A stretch of DNA of 26,429 bases from an uncultured Sutterella sp. (GCA_900544255.1 UQUM01000025.1:1-26429); one strand, 5' to 3'. Shown: positions 14,767 through 24,388, counted from the first letter of the stretch. A program made the numbers and translations. Notes: generated from the letters alone by a model not told the origin.

Positions 14767-17700
14767 AAAAAATCTTAAAAGGCGCCGCCGTTGTGACGGG
14801 GTGCTTTTTGGCTGCGACCGCCGCCGGCACCGTCTGGTTCACCGGTACGGAAAGCGGACTCAGAACCGTGGTGTCGGCGGTGCGGGCGGCTTTGCCCGGG
14901 TTTTCCGTCGAAAAGGCTGAGGGGACACTCTTCCATCCGACATTTCGAAATGTGGCGTTTGCAGAGGCTGGGACGACAGCATTGGTACGGGAACTCGCTT
15001 GGCAATGGCGTTGGAAGGATCTTTTTTCCCGACGGGTGACGTTTGACTTCATTAAGGCGGACGGGGCGGCCGTTAAGGTTGCGGCGGCGACGCAAACGTC
15101 GGCCGCTTCTGACGCCGCACCGGCGGCTGAGTCCTCGGTCGGACTTCCTGACTGGCTGCCGAAAATCAAGCTGTCGCAGGTGACGATTTCCGACGCGTTC
15201 GTTGAGACGGCGGGGACGGCGGTTTCCGCAAGGTCGTTTCAAATGGGGGGGATGTTTGACAAGGGGCACCTCGCGGTGCGGGAGGCAGCGCTGGCTGGTG
15301 TGAGAGTGACGCTGCCCGCTCCGAAAACGCCGGCGGAACCGACGGACTTAAGAACCCTGCAGACGACACTGAAGACGTCGGGATTGGCAGACTACCTCCC
15401 GGGCGACCTGACGTTCCCGATCGGCGTAGCGGTTCAGTCGTTTAAAGGGGAAGACTGGACGTTGGTACAGGGGCGCGACGTGACGCAGGTGAATGATGCG
15501 ACGGTGTCTCTCATGTACGAAGACGGTCGTCTCGTGATTAGAGACTGCCGCGTCGGGATGCCGCAGTACGGTGAAGCGCAGCTTTCCGGCACGGTGCAGA
15601 CGTATGGCGTCTGGCCGATGCAGCTCAACGCACAGTTGAAAACGACTCTCACGCCGCAGCCCGTTACTTTGAAGGCCAACTTGAGCGGGGAACTGAAGGA
15701 CGAAATCCGCGGTGCCGTCTCCGCGGACGGGTGGGTGTCGGCAGCGGCCGTCGTGTCGCTGCAGCCCTTGCAACCGCGCCTGCCTTTGGCGGTGACGGGA
15801 AAACTGCGGGTGCCTTTTACGCTGCCGGCGGCAGATCGTACGGTGACGTTGGAAGGTACCGACTGGCAGTTGCAGGGATTCATTGATGAAGTCCGGCTGT
15901 CGGCCGGAAGTCGGGTGCTGTTGCGGCGCGGAAAAAACGAAAAGGCGTATCGCACGACGGTGTCGGCTCTGGCGTCGCTTACAGAATTAAGTAACGGCGT
16001 GATACGACTTGAGGACGAACGCGACAAAGGTGCGGTTACGCTCATGGGGGAAGCGATGTGGCTTAACGGCGTGAAAACGTCGGGGCGACTGGCGACCGAG
16101 CGTTTTTCTTGGACGGAAGCGGGACTCAATCTTAAAAAAGCACAGGGCAGCATAACATTTTCTGCGCAGGAAGCGTCGGGAGGTTGGCGGGCGGCGCTTG
16201 AGGTGCCGGGACTTTCCGCACTTGTCAACGATCGGAAGGTTGCGGCAAAGGGAAAGCTTTCCTACGACGGAACGTTTTTCACGGCGGAGGCCTTTGACGT
16301 TGCAACCGGAAAAAATACCGTGACGGTGAACGGACGTTGGGGGACGACGGAAGAGTCGGCCGGGGTATTGACGGTGAAAGTCGATGCGCCGCAGCTTTCG
16401 GAAATCGATGCCGCGTTGTCGGGAACGGTAAGAGGTACGGTGAATGTATTCGGAACCATCGTTCGTCCCGGGATTGATGCGGATCTGACGGCAGCGTCGT
16501 TCGCAGCGGCGGGGGTGACGGCGGAACGAATTCGGTTAAAAGGCCGTTTTTCGGAGGCGTCGGACGAGAAGCTCACGCTGCAGGTGAAAAACGCAGACAT
16601 CGGCTCACGACGGCTGCGACGCGTCGGGATTACGCTGACGGGAAAATGGTCGTCGCATCAACTTACCTTCAAGGCGAACGAAGCGGAGGGACTCGCCGCA
16701 CTCGCGGCAACAATTAACGGCAGTGCGGATCTCGCGAAGAAACGGTGGCAGGGAACTCTGACGACGCTCACCGCCGAAGCCGGGCCCTCGCGTTGGACGC
16801 TGCAGGCGCCGTCCCGGTGGTCGGTATCCGCTGAAGAAATCACAGGGGAAGCCCTTTTGCTGGCGGGCGGCACATCAAAGGCGGGACGCTTGGCAACGCG
16901 GCCTTTTCTGATGAAGGGCGACACGCTCTGCGTAGGAATCGAGGAACTTCGTTTGGTTTCGGACGATTTCGTGTCGCTTTTGCCGCACGGCATGAAGATG
17001 ACGGGGACGATCACGGCGGAGGCTTCAGTCGAGTCCCAAGGTGGACACCTCACTTGGAAAGCCCGCGCTGAGAGCGACCGGTGGGGTATCGGGCGCCCCG
17101 CGCAGGGGCGTCGAAAGGCCGCCGGGATCGAAATCAAAGCTCTTAATTGGAGGGCTCAAGGGCAGAACGGCGATGCGTCGGGGACGGGACACCTCACGGC
17201 GGCGGGGGCCCCGGTCGCCGTTAATTTTGAACTCCGGGACGGACGGCTTTCAGCCGGGTTAAAGACGCAGAAGCTGCCGCTCTCAGGCTTGGCGGTGTGG
17301 CTTCCTCCCGATACGACGCTTGCCGGAAATCTTACGACGGATCTGACGGCTTCGGGCGAATCAGCGGCGCCGAAATTAACGGGTACAGTAAAACTCACGG
17401 ACTTTTCGGCGGCAACGCCCGACGTGCCGTTTGAAATGGCGCCGAGCACCGTTGAGTTTACGGGGCGGGGTTCCGAAGGCGTTCTAACCGCCGACATTCG
17501 AACGAAAAAAGGCGCTGCGGCGGTCGAAGGCCATTTTGATTGGCAGGATCTGCAGAATCCGACGGCTCACGTTAAAGTGGCTTCGGAAGGCCTGCAGATT
17601 CGATCCGACGCGCCCGTCGTACGGCTCACGGCGGCCCCGAATCTCGCCGTGACCTACGAGAACGGCACGGCGGACGTGAAGGGGACGGTCAAGGTACCCC

Positions 17701-18515
17701 GGGGGTACATTGCCGTGACGGATATGCCAGAAGGCGCGGTGTCGCCCTCTTCGGACGAAGTACTGGTGGATGATGAAGCGAAGGAAGTGTCGACCGCCGC
17801 CCGAGTAAATGCTGAGGTAACGGTGGAAATCGGGGATCGGGTCTTCGTGAATGTGATGGGGTTGAAAAGCCGTCTCACCGGGACGCTTGCGGCGGAACAG
17901 ACGAAGGGGCGCCTTGCCGTCAACGGGCGTATTGCGTTGGAAAACGGAATCTTCAAGGCGTACGGTCAGGATCTGGAGATTACGAAGGGGCTCCTTATTT
18001 TTGCGGGGCCCGCGGATAATCCGACGTTGGACATCATCGCGGTACGTAATACCGAATCCACCGACGACGGCGTTCAGGCCGGCGTCAACGTCTCGGGGAC
18101 GGCCGCTTCGCCCAAGGTGACGCTCTTTTCCGACCCAGCGATGAGTGAAGAAAATAAGTTGTCGTACCTTTTGACCGGGCACGGCTTAGACAACAGCAGC
18201 GACGCCGACAGCACGTCGATGATGACGACGGCTTTGATCGGTTTAGGCGCTTCGCAGACGGGACGCATCGTCGGAAGCGTCGGCGAGGCACTGGGCATTC
18301 GAGGTTTGACGGTCGATACGGCGGGCGGGGGCGACGACACGCAGGTCGTGGTTTCCGGCTACGTCTTGCCGGGGCTGCAGGTGAAGTACGGTATGGGGGT
18401 ATTTGATGCGGTGACGACGCTCACACTCAAATATCGGCTGCTGCCGCAGCTTTATCTGCAGGCCGTGAGCGGTGAGAGTCAGAATTTAGGGCTTTTGTGG
18501 AAATTTAAGTTGTGA
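14760..18515 (+). CDS. tamB: Translocation and assembly module inner-membrane protein TamB
   Basis: A 1251-residue protein of the AsmA/TamB superfamily, similar in size to E. coli TamB. One N-terminal membrane anchor is visible (about residues 8-27). A very long region of repeated amphipathic beta strands follows, expected to form a hydrophobic periplasmic groove. The C-terminal DUF490/TamB domain contains LSYLLTGHGL and ends in a beta-rich tail with GLTVDTAGGGDDTQV. Pairing with tamA by a 7-base overlap makes the assignment secure. The extremely Gly/Thr/Ala-rich composition produces long but spurious reading frames on the other strand. Confidence 0.93.
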   Translation: MVKKILKGAAVVTGCFLAATAAGTVWFTGTESGLRTVVSAVRAALPGFSVEKAEGTLFHPTFRNVAFAEAGTTALVRELAWQWRWKDLFSRRVTFDFIKADGAAVKVAAATQTSAASDAAPAAESSVGLPDWLPKIKLSQVTISDAFVETAGTAVSARSFQMGGMFDKGHLAVREAALAGVRVTLPAPKTPAEPTDLRTLQTTLKTSGLADYLPGDLTFPIGVAVQSFKGEDWTLVQGRDVTQVNDATVSLMYEDGRLVIRDCRVGMPQYGEAQLSGTVQTYGVWPMQLNAQLKTTLTPQPVTLKANLSGELKDEIRGAVSADGWVSAAAVVSLQPLQPRLPLAVTGKLRVPFTLPAADRTVTLEGTDWQLQGFIDEVRLSAGSRVLLRRGKNEKAYRTTVSALASLTELSNGVIRLEDERDKGAVTLMGEAMWLNGVKTSGRLATERFSWTEAGLNLKKAQGSITFSAQEASGGWRAALEVPGLSALVNDRKVAAKGKLSYDGTFFTAEAFDVATGKNTVTVNGRWGTTEESAGVLTVKVDAPQLSEIDAALSGTVRGTVNVFGTIVRPGIDADLTAASFAAAGVTAERIRLKGRFSEASDEKLTLQVKNADIGSRRLRRVGITLTGKWSSHQLTFKANEAEGLAALAATINGSADLAKKRWQGTLTTLTAEAGPSRWTLQAPSRWSVSAEEITGEALLLAGGTSKAGRLATRPFLMKGDTLCVGIEELRLVSDDFVSLLPHGMKMTGTITAEASVESQGGHLTWKARAESDRWGIGRPAQGRRKAAGIEIKALNWRAQGQNGDASGTGHLTAAGAPVAVNFELRDGRLSAGLKTQKLPLSGLAVWLPPDTTLAGNLTTDLTASGESAAPKLTGTVKLTDFSAATPDVPFEMAPSTVEFTGRGSEGVLTADIRTKKGAAAVEGHFDWQDLQNPTAHVKVASEGLQIRSDAPVVRLTAAPNLAVTYENGTADVKGTVKVPRGYIAVTDMPEGAVSPSSDEVLVDDEAKEVSTAARVNAEVTVEIGDRVFVNVMGLKSRLTGTLAAEQTKGRLAVNGRIALENGIFKAYGQDLEITKGLLIFAGPADNPTLDIIAVRNTESTDDGVQAGVNVSGTAASPKVTLFSDPAMSEENKLSYLLTGHGLDNSSDADSTSMMTTALIGLGASQTGRIVGSVGEALGIRGLTVDTAGGGDDTQVVVSGYVLPGLQVKYGMGVFDAVTTLTLKYRLLPQLYLQAVSGESQNLGLLWKFKL

Positions 18516-18704
18516 AAATACGCAACTTACCGTGGGGAAAGTCCCTGACGACGGGGAAAAGGCTCTAAAATAGAGCGCACCATTGACCGGTGATTGTTGA
18601 GTAATTTCGATTTTTTATCGGAATTCGTAAAAGAAAACGGTCTTAGATAGGAAGATTTTTGCTTCGGGGAGACGTCTCCGGGGTTTATCAGCAAAAGGAA
18701 GAAC
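18516..18704 (+). promoter_or_regulatory. Leader and promoter region of ftsZ
   Basis: A 189-base gap without a gene. TAAAAT at 18566-18571 lies within a small hairpin (GCTCTA-AAA-TAGAGC) and may be a -10, but the -35 is weak. A second candidate starts with TTGACC near 18583. A perfect 12-bp palindrome GGAGACGTCTCC is at 18668-18679, about 25 bases before the AAAGGAAG ribosome site. Since ftsA is not upstream, this region must drive ftsZ-lpxC unless tamB reads through. Confidence 0.45.
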
Positions 18705-19994
18705 ATGTCTTTCGAGCCCATTATTGAGGAAACCGAGCATTTTGATGCCTGCATTAAGGTTATCGGGGTCGGCGGTGGCGGCGGCAACGCCGTCGAACAC
18801 ATGATCGACAACCATGCGACCGGCATTACGTTCATTGCCGCCAACACGGATAAACAGGCGCTGAGCCGCTCCCGGGCCGACATCGTGATTCCGCTCGGCA
18901 AGACCGGCCTCGGCGCCGGTGCCAAACCGGAAGTGGGCGCGATGGCCGCGCAGGAAGCCACCGATAAGATCCGCGAAGCGCTCGAAGGGACGCATCTGCT
19001 CTTTATTACGGCCGGCATGGGCGGCGGCACCGGTACGGGGGCTGCCCCCGTCATTGCCGAAGTTGCGAAGGAACTCGGCATTCTCACGGTCGCCGTGGTG
19101 ACGAAGCCTTTTGAATTCGAAGGTTCCCGCCGCATGCGTCAGGCGCAGGCCGGTATCGAAAATCTGAAGGACAAGGTCGACAGCTTGATCGTCATTCTCA
19201 ACGACAAGTTGGAAGACGAAGTGGGCGGCGCCGCGACGATGGTAGACTGCTTTGCCGCCGCGGACGACGTGCTCTACAAGGCCTGCAACGGTATTGCCGA
19301 AATCATTCATACGCCCGGTATCATCAACGTGGACTTCGAAGACTTGCGTACGGTGATGAGCGAACGCGGTACGGCCATGATGGGGACGGCGACGGCTACG
19401 GGTCCCGACCGCGCCCGCGAAGCGGCCGAAAAGGCGATTGCCTGCCCGCTGCTGGAAGGCGCGAACCTGCAGGGGGCCCGCGGCCTTCTCGTGTACGTGA
19501 CGGCGTCTTCCGAAACGATGTCTCAGCCCGAAATCCGTCAGGTGATGAGCGTCATGAAGAATTTTGTGAGCCGCGACGCACAGATGATTATCGGGACGGC
19601 GTTCGACGATTCGATGGGCGACGGCTTGCGCGTCACGGTGGTGGCGACCGGTTTGGACGACCCGCAGGAAGGCCATCTGGGCGCGTTCGGCAATCAAGGT
19701 GTGGCCCCCATTTATCAGGCCGCACCTCAGCCGAAGCCCACGCCGCAGCAGATTTTTACGTCGGCTCCCACCTTTACGCAGCCCTCTTACGCGGCGCCTC
19801 AGGCTCCTGTGTATCAGCAGCCCGTGCATCAGGCGGCGACGCAGGCTGCGGTGCCGCAACAGCCCGCCCAACCTGCGCCCCAGCCGCAGCAGCCCCTGAC
19901 GGATCCGTACGGCCGTCCCGTGGCGCCGAAGGCTGAAGAAACGAAGACCGCGCCGTTCGTTGCGGTTCCCACGTTCCTGCGCGGTCAAAACTGA
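18705..19994 (+). CDS. ftsZ: Cell division GTPase FtsZ
   Basis: A 429-residue tubulin homologue that forms the division ring. The GTP-binding glycine motif GGGTGTG is at 106-112 and the T7 synergy loop NVDFED at 208-213 (D210, D213). ED in place of AD is characteristic of betaproteobacterial FtsZ. The core ends near residue 330 (VVATGLDD). A long proline/glutamine/alanine-rich linker of about 85 residues follows, then the conserved C-terminal peptide VAVPTFLRGQN (419-429), which binds FtsA/ZipA-type anchors. The ribosome site is AAAGGAAG. The stop codon overlaps the lpxC start (TGATG). Division genes ftsQ and ftsA, normally just upstream, are absent; tamB is there instead. Confidence 0.97.
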   Translation: MSFEPIIEETEHFDACIKVIGVGGGGGNAVEHMIDNHATGITFIAANTDKQALSRSRADIVIPLGKTGLGAGAKPEVGAMAAQEATDKIREALEGTHLLFITAGMGGGTGTGAAPVIAEVAKELGILTVAVVTKPFEFEGSRRMRQAQAGIENLKDKVDSLIVILNDKLEDEVGGAATMVDCFAAADDVLYKACNGIAEIIHTPGIINVDFEDLRTVMSERGTAMMGTATATGPDRAREAAEKAIACPLLEGANLQGARGLLVYVTASSETMSQPEIRQVMSVMKNFVSRDAQMIIGTAFDDSMGDGLRVTVVATGLDDPQEGHLGAFGNQGVAPIYQAAPQPKPTPQQIFTSAPTFTQPSYAAPQAPVYQQPVHQAATQAAVPQQPAQPAPQPQQPLTDPYGRPVAPKAEETKTAPFVAVPTFLRGQN

Positions 19995-20935
19995 TGACGG
20001 ACGCTTCACCCCTTTTACGACAGTGCACGATCGCCCGCACGATTTCTACGGTGGGCATCGGGCTTCATTCCGGGCGTCGGGTACGGTTGACGATGAAACC
20101 GGCGGCGCCTGATACGGGCATCATTTTCCGGCGTGTCGACATGACGCCCCCGGTGGAGATGCCCGCCAAGCCCACGTCGGTGAACGATACGCGGATGGCG
20201 ACCACCTTAAATGAAGGCAAGGTCGTCATTTCCACGATCGAACACATCATGAGCGCCTTAAACGGTATGGGGGTGGACAACGTCTATGTGGATGTGGATG
20301 CTCCGGAAATTCCGATCATGGACGGTTCGGGGGCGACGTTTGTTTACCTCATCCGTTCGGCGGGACTGATGCAGCAGAGCGCCCCCAAGAAGTTTGTGCG
20401 CGTACTGAAACCGGTGAAGGTGACGGACGGTGACAAATGGGCGCAGTTGGAACCCTATAAGGGGTTGGTGCTGCAGTTCGGCATCAATTTCGGGCATCCG
20501 GCGATCGACAACACGGTGCAGAACGCGACGGTAGATTTCTCGCGGGAAACGTACGAAGACGCCGTATCCCGCGCCCGCACGTTCGGGTTTGTCACGGACG
20601 TCGAGCTGCTCCGGTCAATGGGGCTCGCACAGGGCGGTACGATGGAAAATGCCATCGTGATGGATGAGTTTCGCGTTTTGAACGTCGGGGGGTTGCGCTC
20701 ACCCGACGAATTCGTGAAACACAAGATCTTGGATGCCATGGGTGACCTCTATGTGTTGGGGCACAAGCTCCTTGCGCGATACAGCGCCTATAAGTCCGGG
20801 CACGGCCTCAATAACAAGCTTCTGAGGGCGCTGATCGCGGATCCTACGAGCTGGGAATACACGACGCTCGCCCGTTCGGAATCGCCTTTCCGTCCCGTAC
20901 ACGCTGAGGCGCTTTTGTCGCCGGCTGCGGGTTAG
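19994..20935 (+). CDS. lpxC: UDP-3-O-acyl-N-acetylglucosamine deacetylase
   Basis: A 313-residue zinc hydrolase catalysing the committed step of lipid A synthesis. Zinc ligands are H84 in STIEHIMSALNG, and H243 and D247 in VKHKILDAMGDLY. E83 is the probable general base and H270 in KSGHGLNNKLL the conserved second histidine. Start ATG 19994 shares one base with the ftsZ stop codon, so translation is coupled. Its stop overlaps the convergent DUF721 gene by four bases, and its terminator lies inside that gene. Confidence 0.96.
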   Translation: MTDASPLLRQCTIARTISTVGIGLHSGRRVRLTMKPAAPDTGIIFRRVDMTPPVEMPAKPTSVNDTRMATTLNEGKVVISTIEHIMSALNGMGVDNVYVDVDAPEIPIMDGSGATFVYLIRSAGLMQQSAPKKFVRVLKPVKVTDGDKWAQLEPYKGLVLQFGINFGHPAIDNTVQNATVDFSRETYEDAVSRARTFGFVTDVELLRSMGLAQGGTMENAIVMDEFRVLNVGGLRSPDEFVKHKILDAMGDLYVLGHKLLARYSAYKSGHGLNNKLLRALIADPTSWEYTTLARSESPFRPVHAEALLSPAAG

Positions 20936-21429
20936 CGTTTTTTAAGAACGCTCGCTGCCAAGTCTTTTAGTGCGTCCTTTAAAGCCGATTCTTCCAGAGA
21001 GTCGGCTTTTTTATTGATGACTGCGGCGGCCGTTTCCGAGAGCTCCCGGACTTTCCCCAATGCCTGGGGCCGCGTGAAATCCACTTTGTCCGGTATCGGC
21101 CGGATGCGAATTTCCGCGGGCTGCAGAAAACCGGCTTCGCCGAGTCCCCGGCTGATGCGCGGGAGAATCTGCCGCAGGCGGTTCTGCTGCGCAGCACTTC
21201 GTACAAAAAGCGTGATTTTGTCGGCGTCGACCCGAATGAGAGACAGGTCGGAAAAGTCCCAAGCCATTTTGAGCGGTGCCGTTTCCCGGTTGACGACGCG
21301 GGCGACGCGTCGGGCAGCTTTGAGCTGTTCGGCAATCGGCGTGCCGTCTTCGCTCCCGGCGACGGTGTTGTAGGTGAGCTGTGCAAAGGTGAGCATGCGG
21401 TTTCGGCGGTCGGGAGCATAGGTCGACAT
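20932..21429 (-). CDS. DUF721 (DciA-like) protein
   Basis: A 165-residue protein of the DUF721/DciA type. In most bacteria lacking DnaC this family loads the replicative helicase. The recognisable part is the compact region of about residues 60-125 with a hydrophobic strand (SLIRVDADKITLFV), an Arg/Gln-rich helix (AAQQNRLRQILPRIS) and a later strand (EIRIRPIPDKVDF). That reading order resembles the KH-like fold of the family. A charged C-terminal tail ends in KKR. ATG 21429 is my choice; a start at 21396 (MLTFAQLT) or one further out at 21507 is possible and none has a strong ribosome site. Its position between lpxC and secA matches the betaproteobacterial order, though here it is convergent to lpxC and divergent from secA. 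Family assignment rests on context plus weak sequence resemblance. Confidence 0.65.
   Translation of the reverse strand: MSTYAPDRRNRMLTFAQLTYNTVAGSEDGTPIAEQLKAARRVARVVNRETAPLKMAWDFSDLSLIRVDADKITLFVRSAAQQNRLRQILPRISRGLGEAGFLQPAEIRIRPIPDKVDFTRPQALGKVRELSETAAAVINKKADSLEESALKDALKDLAASVLKKR
20981..21012 (+). terminator. lpxC terminator embedded in the convergent gene
   Basis: AAAGCCGATTCT (20981-20992) pairs with AGAGTCGGCTTT (20998-21009, one G-U) and continues T3 for a six-T run (21007-21012). It lies 45 bases past the lpxC stop, entirely within codons of the opposite-strand DUF721 gene. Confidence 0.75.
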
Positions 21430-21631
21430 GGTGCTTCGGTAAGAATGGACAGACGGACGGATTTTGGCACAAAGTCCCTGTCGCGTTAAGAAAAAACAAC
21501 GGTGCATTGTGCGATAATCCCGCGATGTTTGTCCGGGTAGCGACGGCGTTTGACCCGCCGGCGTTCGGAAGGGTTTCCGAAAAAAGTTTCTGAAGACGGG
21601 AGCTTTTTTCGTTTGTTAGATTGGAATATCA
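21430..21631. promoter_or_regulatory. Divergent region upstream of secA
   Basis: A 202-base gap. GATAAT at 21513-21518 is the best -10 toward secA, with no clear -35. An inverted repeat TTCGGAA/TTCCGAA with a 4-base loop occurs near 21565-21582, followed by an A-run, so it is not a plus-strand terminator. No secM-like arrest peptide gene is visible. The ribosome site before secA is weak (TTGGAATATCA-ATG). Confidence 0.4.
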
Positions 21632-24310
21632 ATGTTTGATTCGTTGCTCACCAAGATTTTCGGCAGCCGCAATGACCGCCTCGTCCGCCAGTACCGCAAG
21701 AAGTGCGCCGCGGTAAACAAGCTGGAACCCCAGATGCAGAAGCTCACGGATGAAGAGCTGCAGCACAAGACGGTGGAATTCCGCGAACGGCTCGCGAAGG
21801 GTGAGACACTCGACAACCTCTTACCCGAAGCCTTTGCGGTCTGCCGCGAAGCGAGCGTCCGAGTGATGGGCATGCGCCACTTTGACGTGCAGTTGATCGG
21901 CGCCATGGTCTTAAACGACAACAAAATCGCCGAAATGCGTACGGGCGAAGGCAAAACTCTGACGGCAACGCTCGCGGTGTACTTGAACGCACTGCCGGGA
22001 CTCGGGGTACATGTGGTGACGGTAAACGACTACCTCGCTCGCCGTGACGCCGAATGGATGGGGCGCCTCTACAACTTCCTGGGGCTCTCCGTGGGAACCG
22101 TGTTGTCGCAGCAGGATACGGCGTCGAAAAAAGCCGCCTATGCCGCCGACATCACGTACGGTACCAACAACGAATTCGGGTTTGATTACCTTCGCGACAA
22201 CATGGAGTACGACGTCGCGAACCGCCGTCAGCGGGGGCTCAATTACGCCATCGTGGACGAAGTGGACTCGATTTTGATTGACGAAGCCCGTACCCCCCTC
22301 ATCATTTCGGGGGCCGCGGACGACAACACCGATCTCTACCGCGTCATCAACGAAATTCCGCCGCTTTTGAAGCGGCAGGCTGACGAAAAAGCCGAGGGCG
22401 ACTACTGGGTGGATGAAAAGGCTCATCAGGTCTACCTCTCCGAAGCCGGCCACGAACACCTCGAAGCGATTTTGACGGAACGGGGACTCTTAAAGGACGG
22501 TTCGAGCCTTTATTCGCCCCAGAACATTATTCTCCTGCATCACCTTAATGCCTCCCTCAAGGCGCATACGCTCTTTCAACGGGATCAGCAGTACGTGGTT
22601 CAGAACGGCGAAGTGGTGATCGTGGATGAATTTACGGGGCGTCTGATGCCGGGGCGCCGTTGGTCTGACGGTCTGCATCAGGCCGTGGAAGCGAAGGAAG
22701 GCGTCAAGATCCAGCAGGAAAACCAGACGATGGCCTCCATCACGTTCCAGAATTACTTCCGCATGTATAAGAAACTGGCGGGTATGACCGGAACGGCCGA
22801 TACGGAAGCCTATGAATTCCAGGACATCTACGGGCTCGAAACCGTGGTGGTGCCGACGCATCGCAAGATGATCCGCAAGGATCAGCAGGACAAGGTCTTC
22901 CGGACGACGGAAGAAAAGTACGCCGCGATCATCGAAGACGTCAAGGACTGTGTGAAGCGCCGTCAGCCGGTGCTGGTCGGTACGACGTCGATTGAAGTAT
23001 CCGAACTTCTGAGCCAGCGCCTCACAAAAGAAGGTATTGCGCACAACGTGTTGAACGCAAAGCAGCACGAACGCGAAGCGCAGGTGGTGTTGGAAGCCGG
23101 TCGCCCCGGCGCCGTGACGATTGCTACCAACATGGCCGGCCGTGGTACCGACATCGTGTTGGGCGGCGGCATCACCAAGCAGGTGGAAGCCATCAAGGCG
23201 GACGAAACGCTGTCGGAAGCCGACAAGGCGGCGAGAATCGAGGCCGTGAAGGCCGAGTGGCAGAAGCTGCACGACGAAGTGGTGGCCGCGGGGGGGCTGC
23301 GCATCATCGGCAGCGAACGTCATGAATCCCGCCGTATCGACAATCAGCTCCGAGGCCGTTCGGGCCGCCAGGGCGACCCGGGCAGTTCCGTCTTCTACCT
23401 CTCGATGGAAGATCAGCTCCTGCGTATTTTCGGCGGCGACCGCATGAAGGCGATTGCCGACCGTCTGAAACTCGAACACGGCGTGGCAATCGAATCGAAG
23501 ATGCTGTCCCGCATGATCGAAAGTGCGCAGCGCAAGGTCGAAGGCCGCAACTACGACATCCGTAAGCAGTTGTTGGAATTTGACGACGTTCAGAACGACC
23601 AGCGTAAGGAAATCTATCGGTTGCGAAACGAAATCCTCGAAAGCAAGGACGTTTCCGAGATGGTGGGGAACCTGCGTCACGGCTTCTTCACCGATCTTTT
23701 CCGCAGCTTCGTGCCGGCGGAAACCGTGGAAGAGCAGTGGGACTTGAAGTCGCTCACCGAACAGCTTAAGAGCCAGTGGCACATCGACATCCCGATGCAG
23801 GCGATGCTCGAAAAGGACAACAACGTCGGGGATGAGGATCTTCTTAAAGCGCTCCTTGACGCCGCCGACGCCGTTGAGAAGGCAAAAGAGGACATGGTGG
23901 GTCACGAAGCCTGGGCGGGCTTTGCAAAGAACGTGCTTCTCCAGGTGTTGGATGCCGTGTGGCGTCAGCACATCACGGCGCTTGACGCCCTGCGTCAGGG
24001 GATTTATCTCCGAGGCTACGCGCAGAAACAGCCGAAGCAGGAATATAAGCGCGAAGCCTTCAGCATGTTTGAAACGCTTCTTGACACCGTGCGCGAACGC
24101 TTCACGAGCGTCATGATGAACGTGCAGATTCAGCAACCGCAGGAAGCCGAGGCCGCGAGCGAAGCTTCCGAAGCCATGGCGCTCGACCGTGCGGATCGGG
24201 CGCAGGCGGCGCATGACGAAGCACCGGACTTCTCGCACGTGGGCCGCAACGATCCGTGCCCCTGCGGTTCCGGCAAGAAGTACAAGGACTGCCACGGTCG
24301 GCTGAAGTAA
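21632..24310 (+). CDS. secA: Preprotein translocase ATPase SecA
   Basis: An 892-residue motor of the Sec pathway that drives unfolded proteins through SecYEG. It has Walker A MRTGEGKT at 102-109, the DEVDSILIDEARTPLIISG block around residues 209-227, the preprotein-crosslinking region, the helicase motif MAGRGTDIVLGGG and QLRGRSGRQGDPG in the second nucleotide-binding fold, and the helical scaffold. The C-terminal zinc knuckle CPCGSGKKYKDCHG (C876, C878, C887, H888) binds SecB. Full length compared with E. coli (901). A terminator follows directly, so it is probably transcribed alone. Confidence 0.98.
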   Translation: MFDSLLTKIFGSRNDRLVRQYRKKCAAVNKLEPQMQKLTDEELQHKTVEFRERLAKGETLDNLLPEAFAVCREASVRVMGMRHFDVQLIGAMVLNDNKIAEMRTGEGKTLTATLAVYLNALPGLGVHVVTVNDYLARRDAEWMGRLYNFLGLSVGTVLSQQDTASKKAAYAADITYGTNNEFGFDYLRDNMEYDVANRRQRGLNYAIVDEVDSILIDEARTPLIISGAADDNTDLYRVINEIPPLLKRQADEKAEGDYWVDEKAHQVYLSEAGHEHLEAILTERGLLKDGSSLYSPQNIILLHHLNASLKAHTLFQRDQQYVVQNGEVVIVDEFTGRLMPGRRWSDGLHQAVEAKEGVKIQQENQTMASITFQNYFRMYKKLAGMTGTADTEAYEFQDIYGLETVVVPTHRKMIRKDQQDKVFRTTEEKYAAIIEDVKDCVKRRQPVLVGTTSIEVSELLSQRLTKEGIAHNVLNAKQHEREAQVVLEAGRPGAVTIATNMAGRGTDIVLGGGITKQVEAIKADETLSEADKAARIEAVKAEWQKLHDEVVAAGGLRIIGSERHESRRIDNQLRGRSGRQGDPGSSVFYLSMEDQLLRIFGGDRMKAIADRLKLEHGVAIESKMLSRMIESAQRKVEGRNYDIRKQLLEFDDVQNDQRKEIYRLRNEILESKDVSEMVGNLRHGFFTDLFRSFVPAETVEEQWDLKSLTEQLKSQWHIDIPMQAMLEKDNNVGDEDLLKALLDAADAVEKAKEDMVGHEAWAGFAKNVLLQVLDAVWRQHITALDALRQGIYLRGYAQKQPKQEYKREAFSMFETLLDTVRERFTSVMMNVQIQQPQEAEAASEASEAMALDRADRAQAAHDEAPDFSHVGRNDPCPCGSGKKYKDCHGRLK

Positions 24311-24331
24311 TCGGTCGACAGCGGACGACGT

Positions 24332-24388
24332 ACGGCGCCGAAACGGCTTCGCGGCAAGCGGGGTGCGGTCGGCGCCGTTTGTTTTATT
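24332..24388 (+). terminator. Terminator after secA
   Basis: ACGGCGCCGA (24332-24341) and TCGGCGCCGT (24369-24378) are perfect 10-bp inverted arms followed by TTTGTTTTATT. The 27-base loop can form a second small stem. It lies 21 bases after the secA stop. Confidence 0.75.

Noticed and set aside
14775..18340. Many minus-strand frames over tamB
   Set aside because: They are shadows produced by the repetitive Gly/Thr/Ala codons of tamB; none has a start site or motif.
18615..20009. A 464-codon open frame antisense to ftsZ
   Set aside because: Its composition is dominated by Arg/His/Gly from complementary codons, it covers a certain gene, and it shows no domain.
21565..21600. Inverted repeat before secA as a terminator
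   Set aside because: On the plus strand it is followed by A residues, not T. On the minus strand it lies upstream of the DUF721 gene's transcription direction without a gene to terminate.
22490..24295. A 601-codon open frame antisense to secA
   Set aside because: secA is complete with all motifs. The antisense frame arises from GC-rich codon usage, has no ribosome site, and reads as low-complexity His/Arg/Leu-rich protein.
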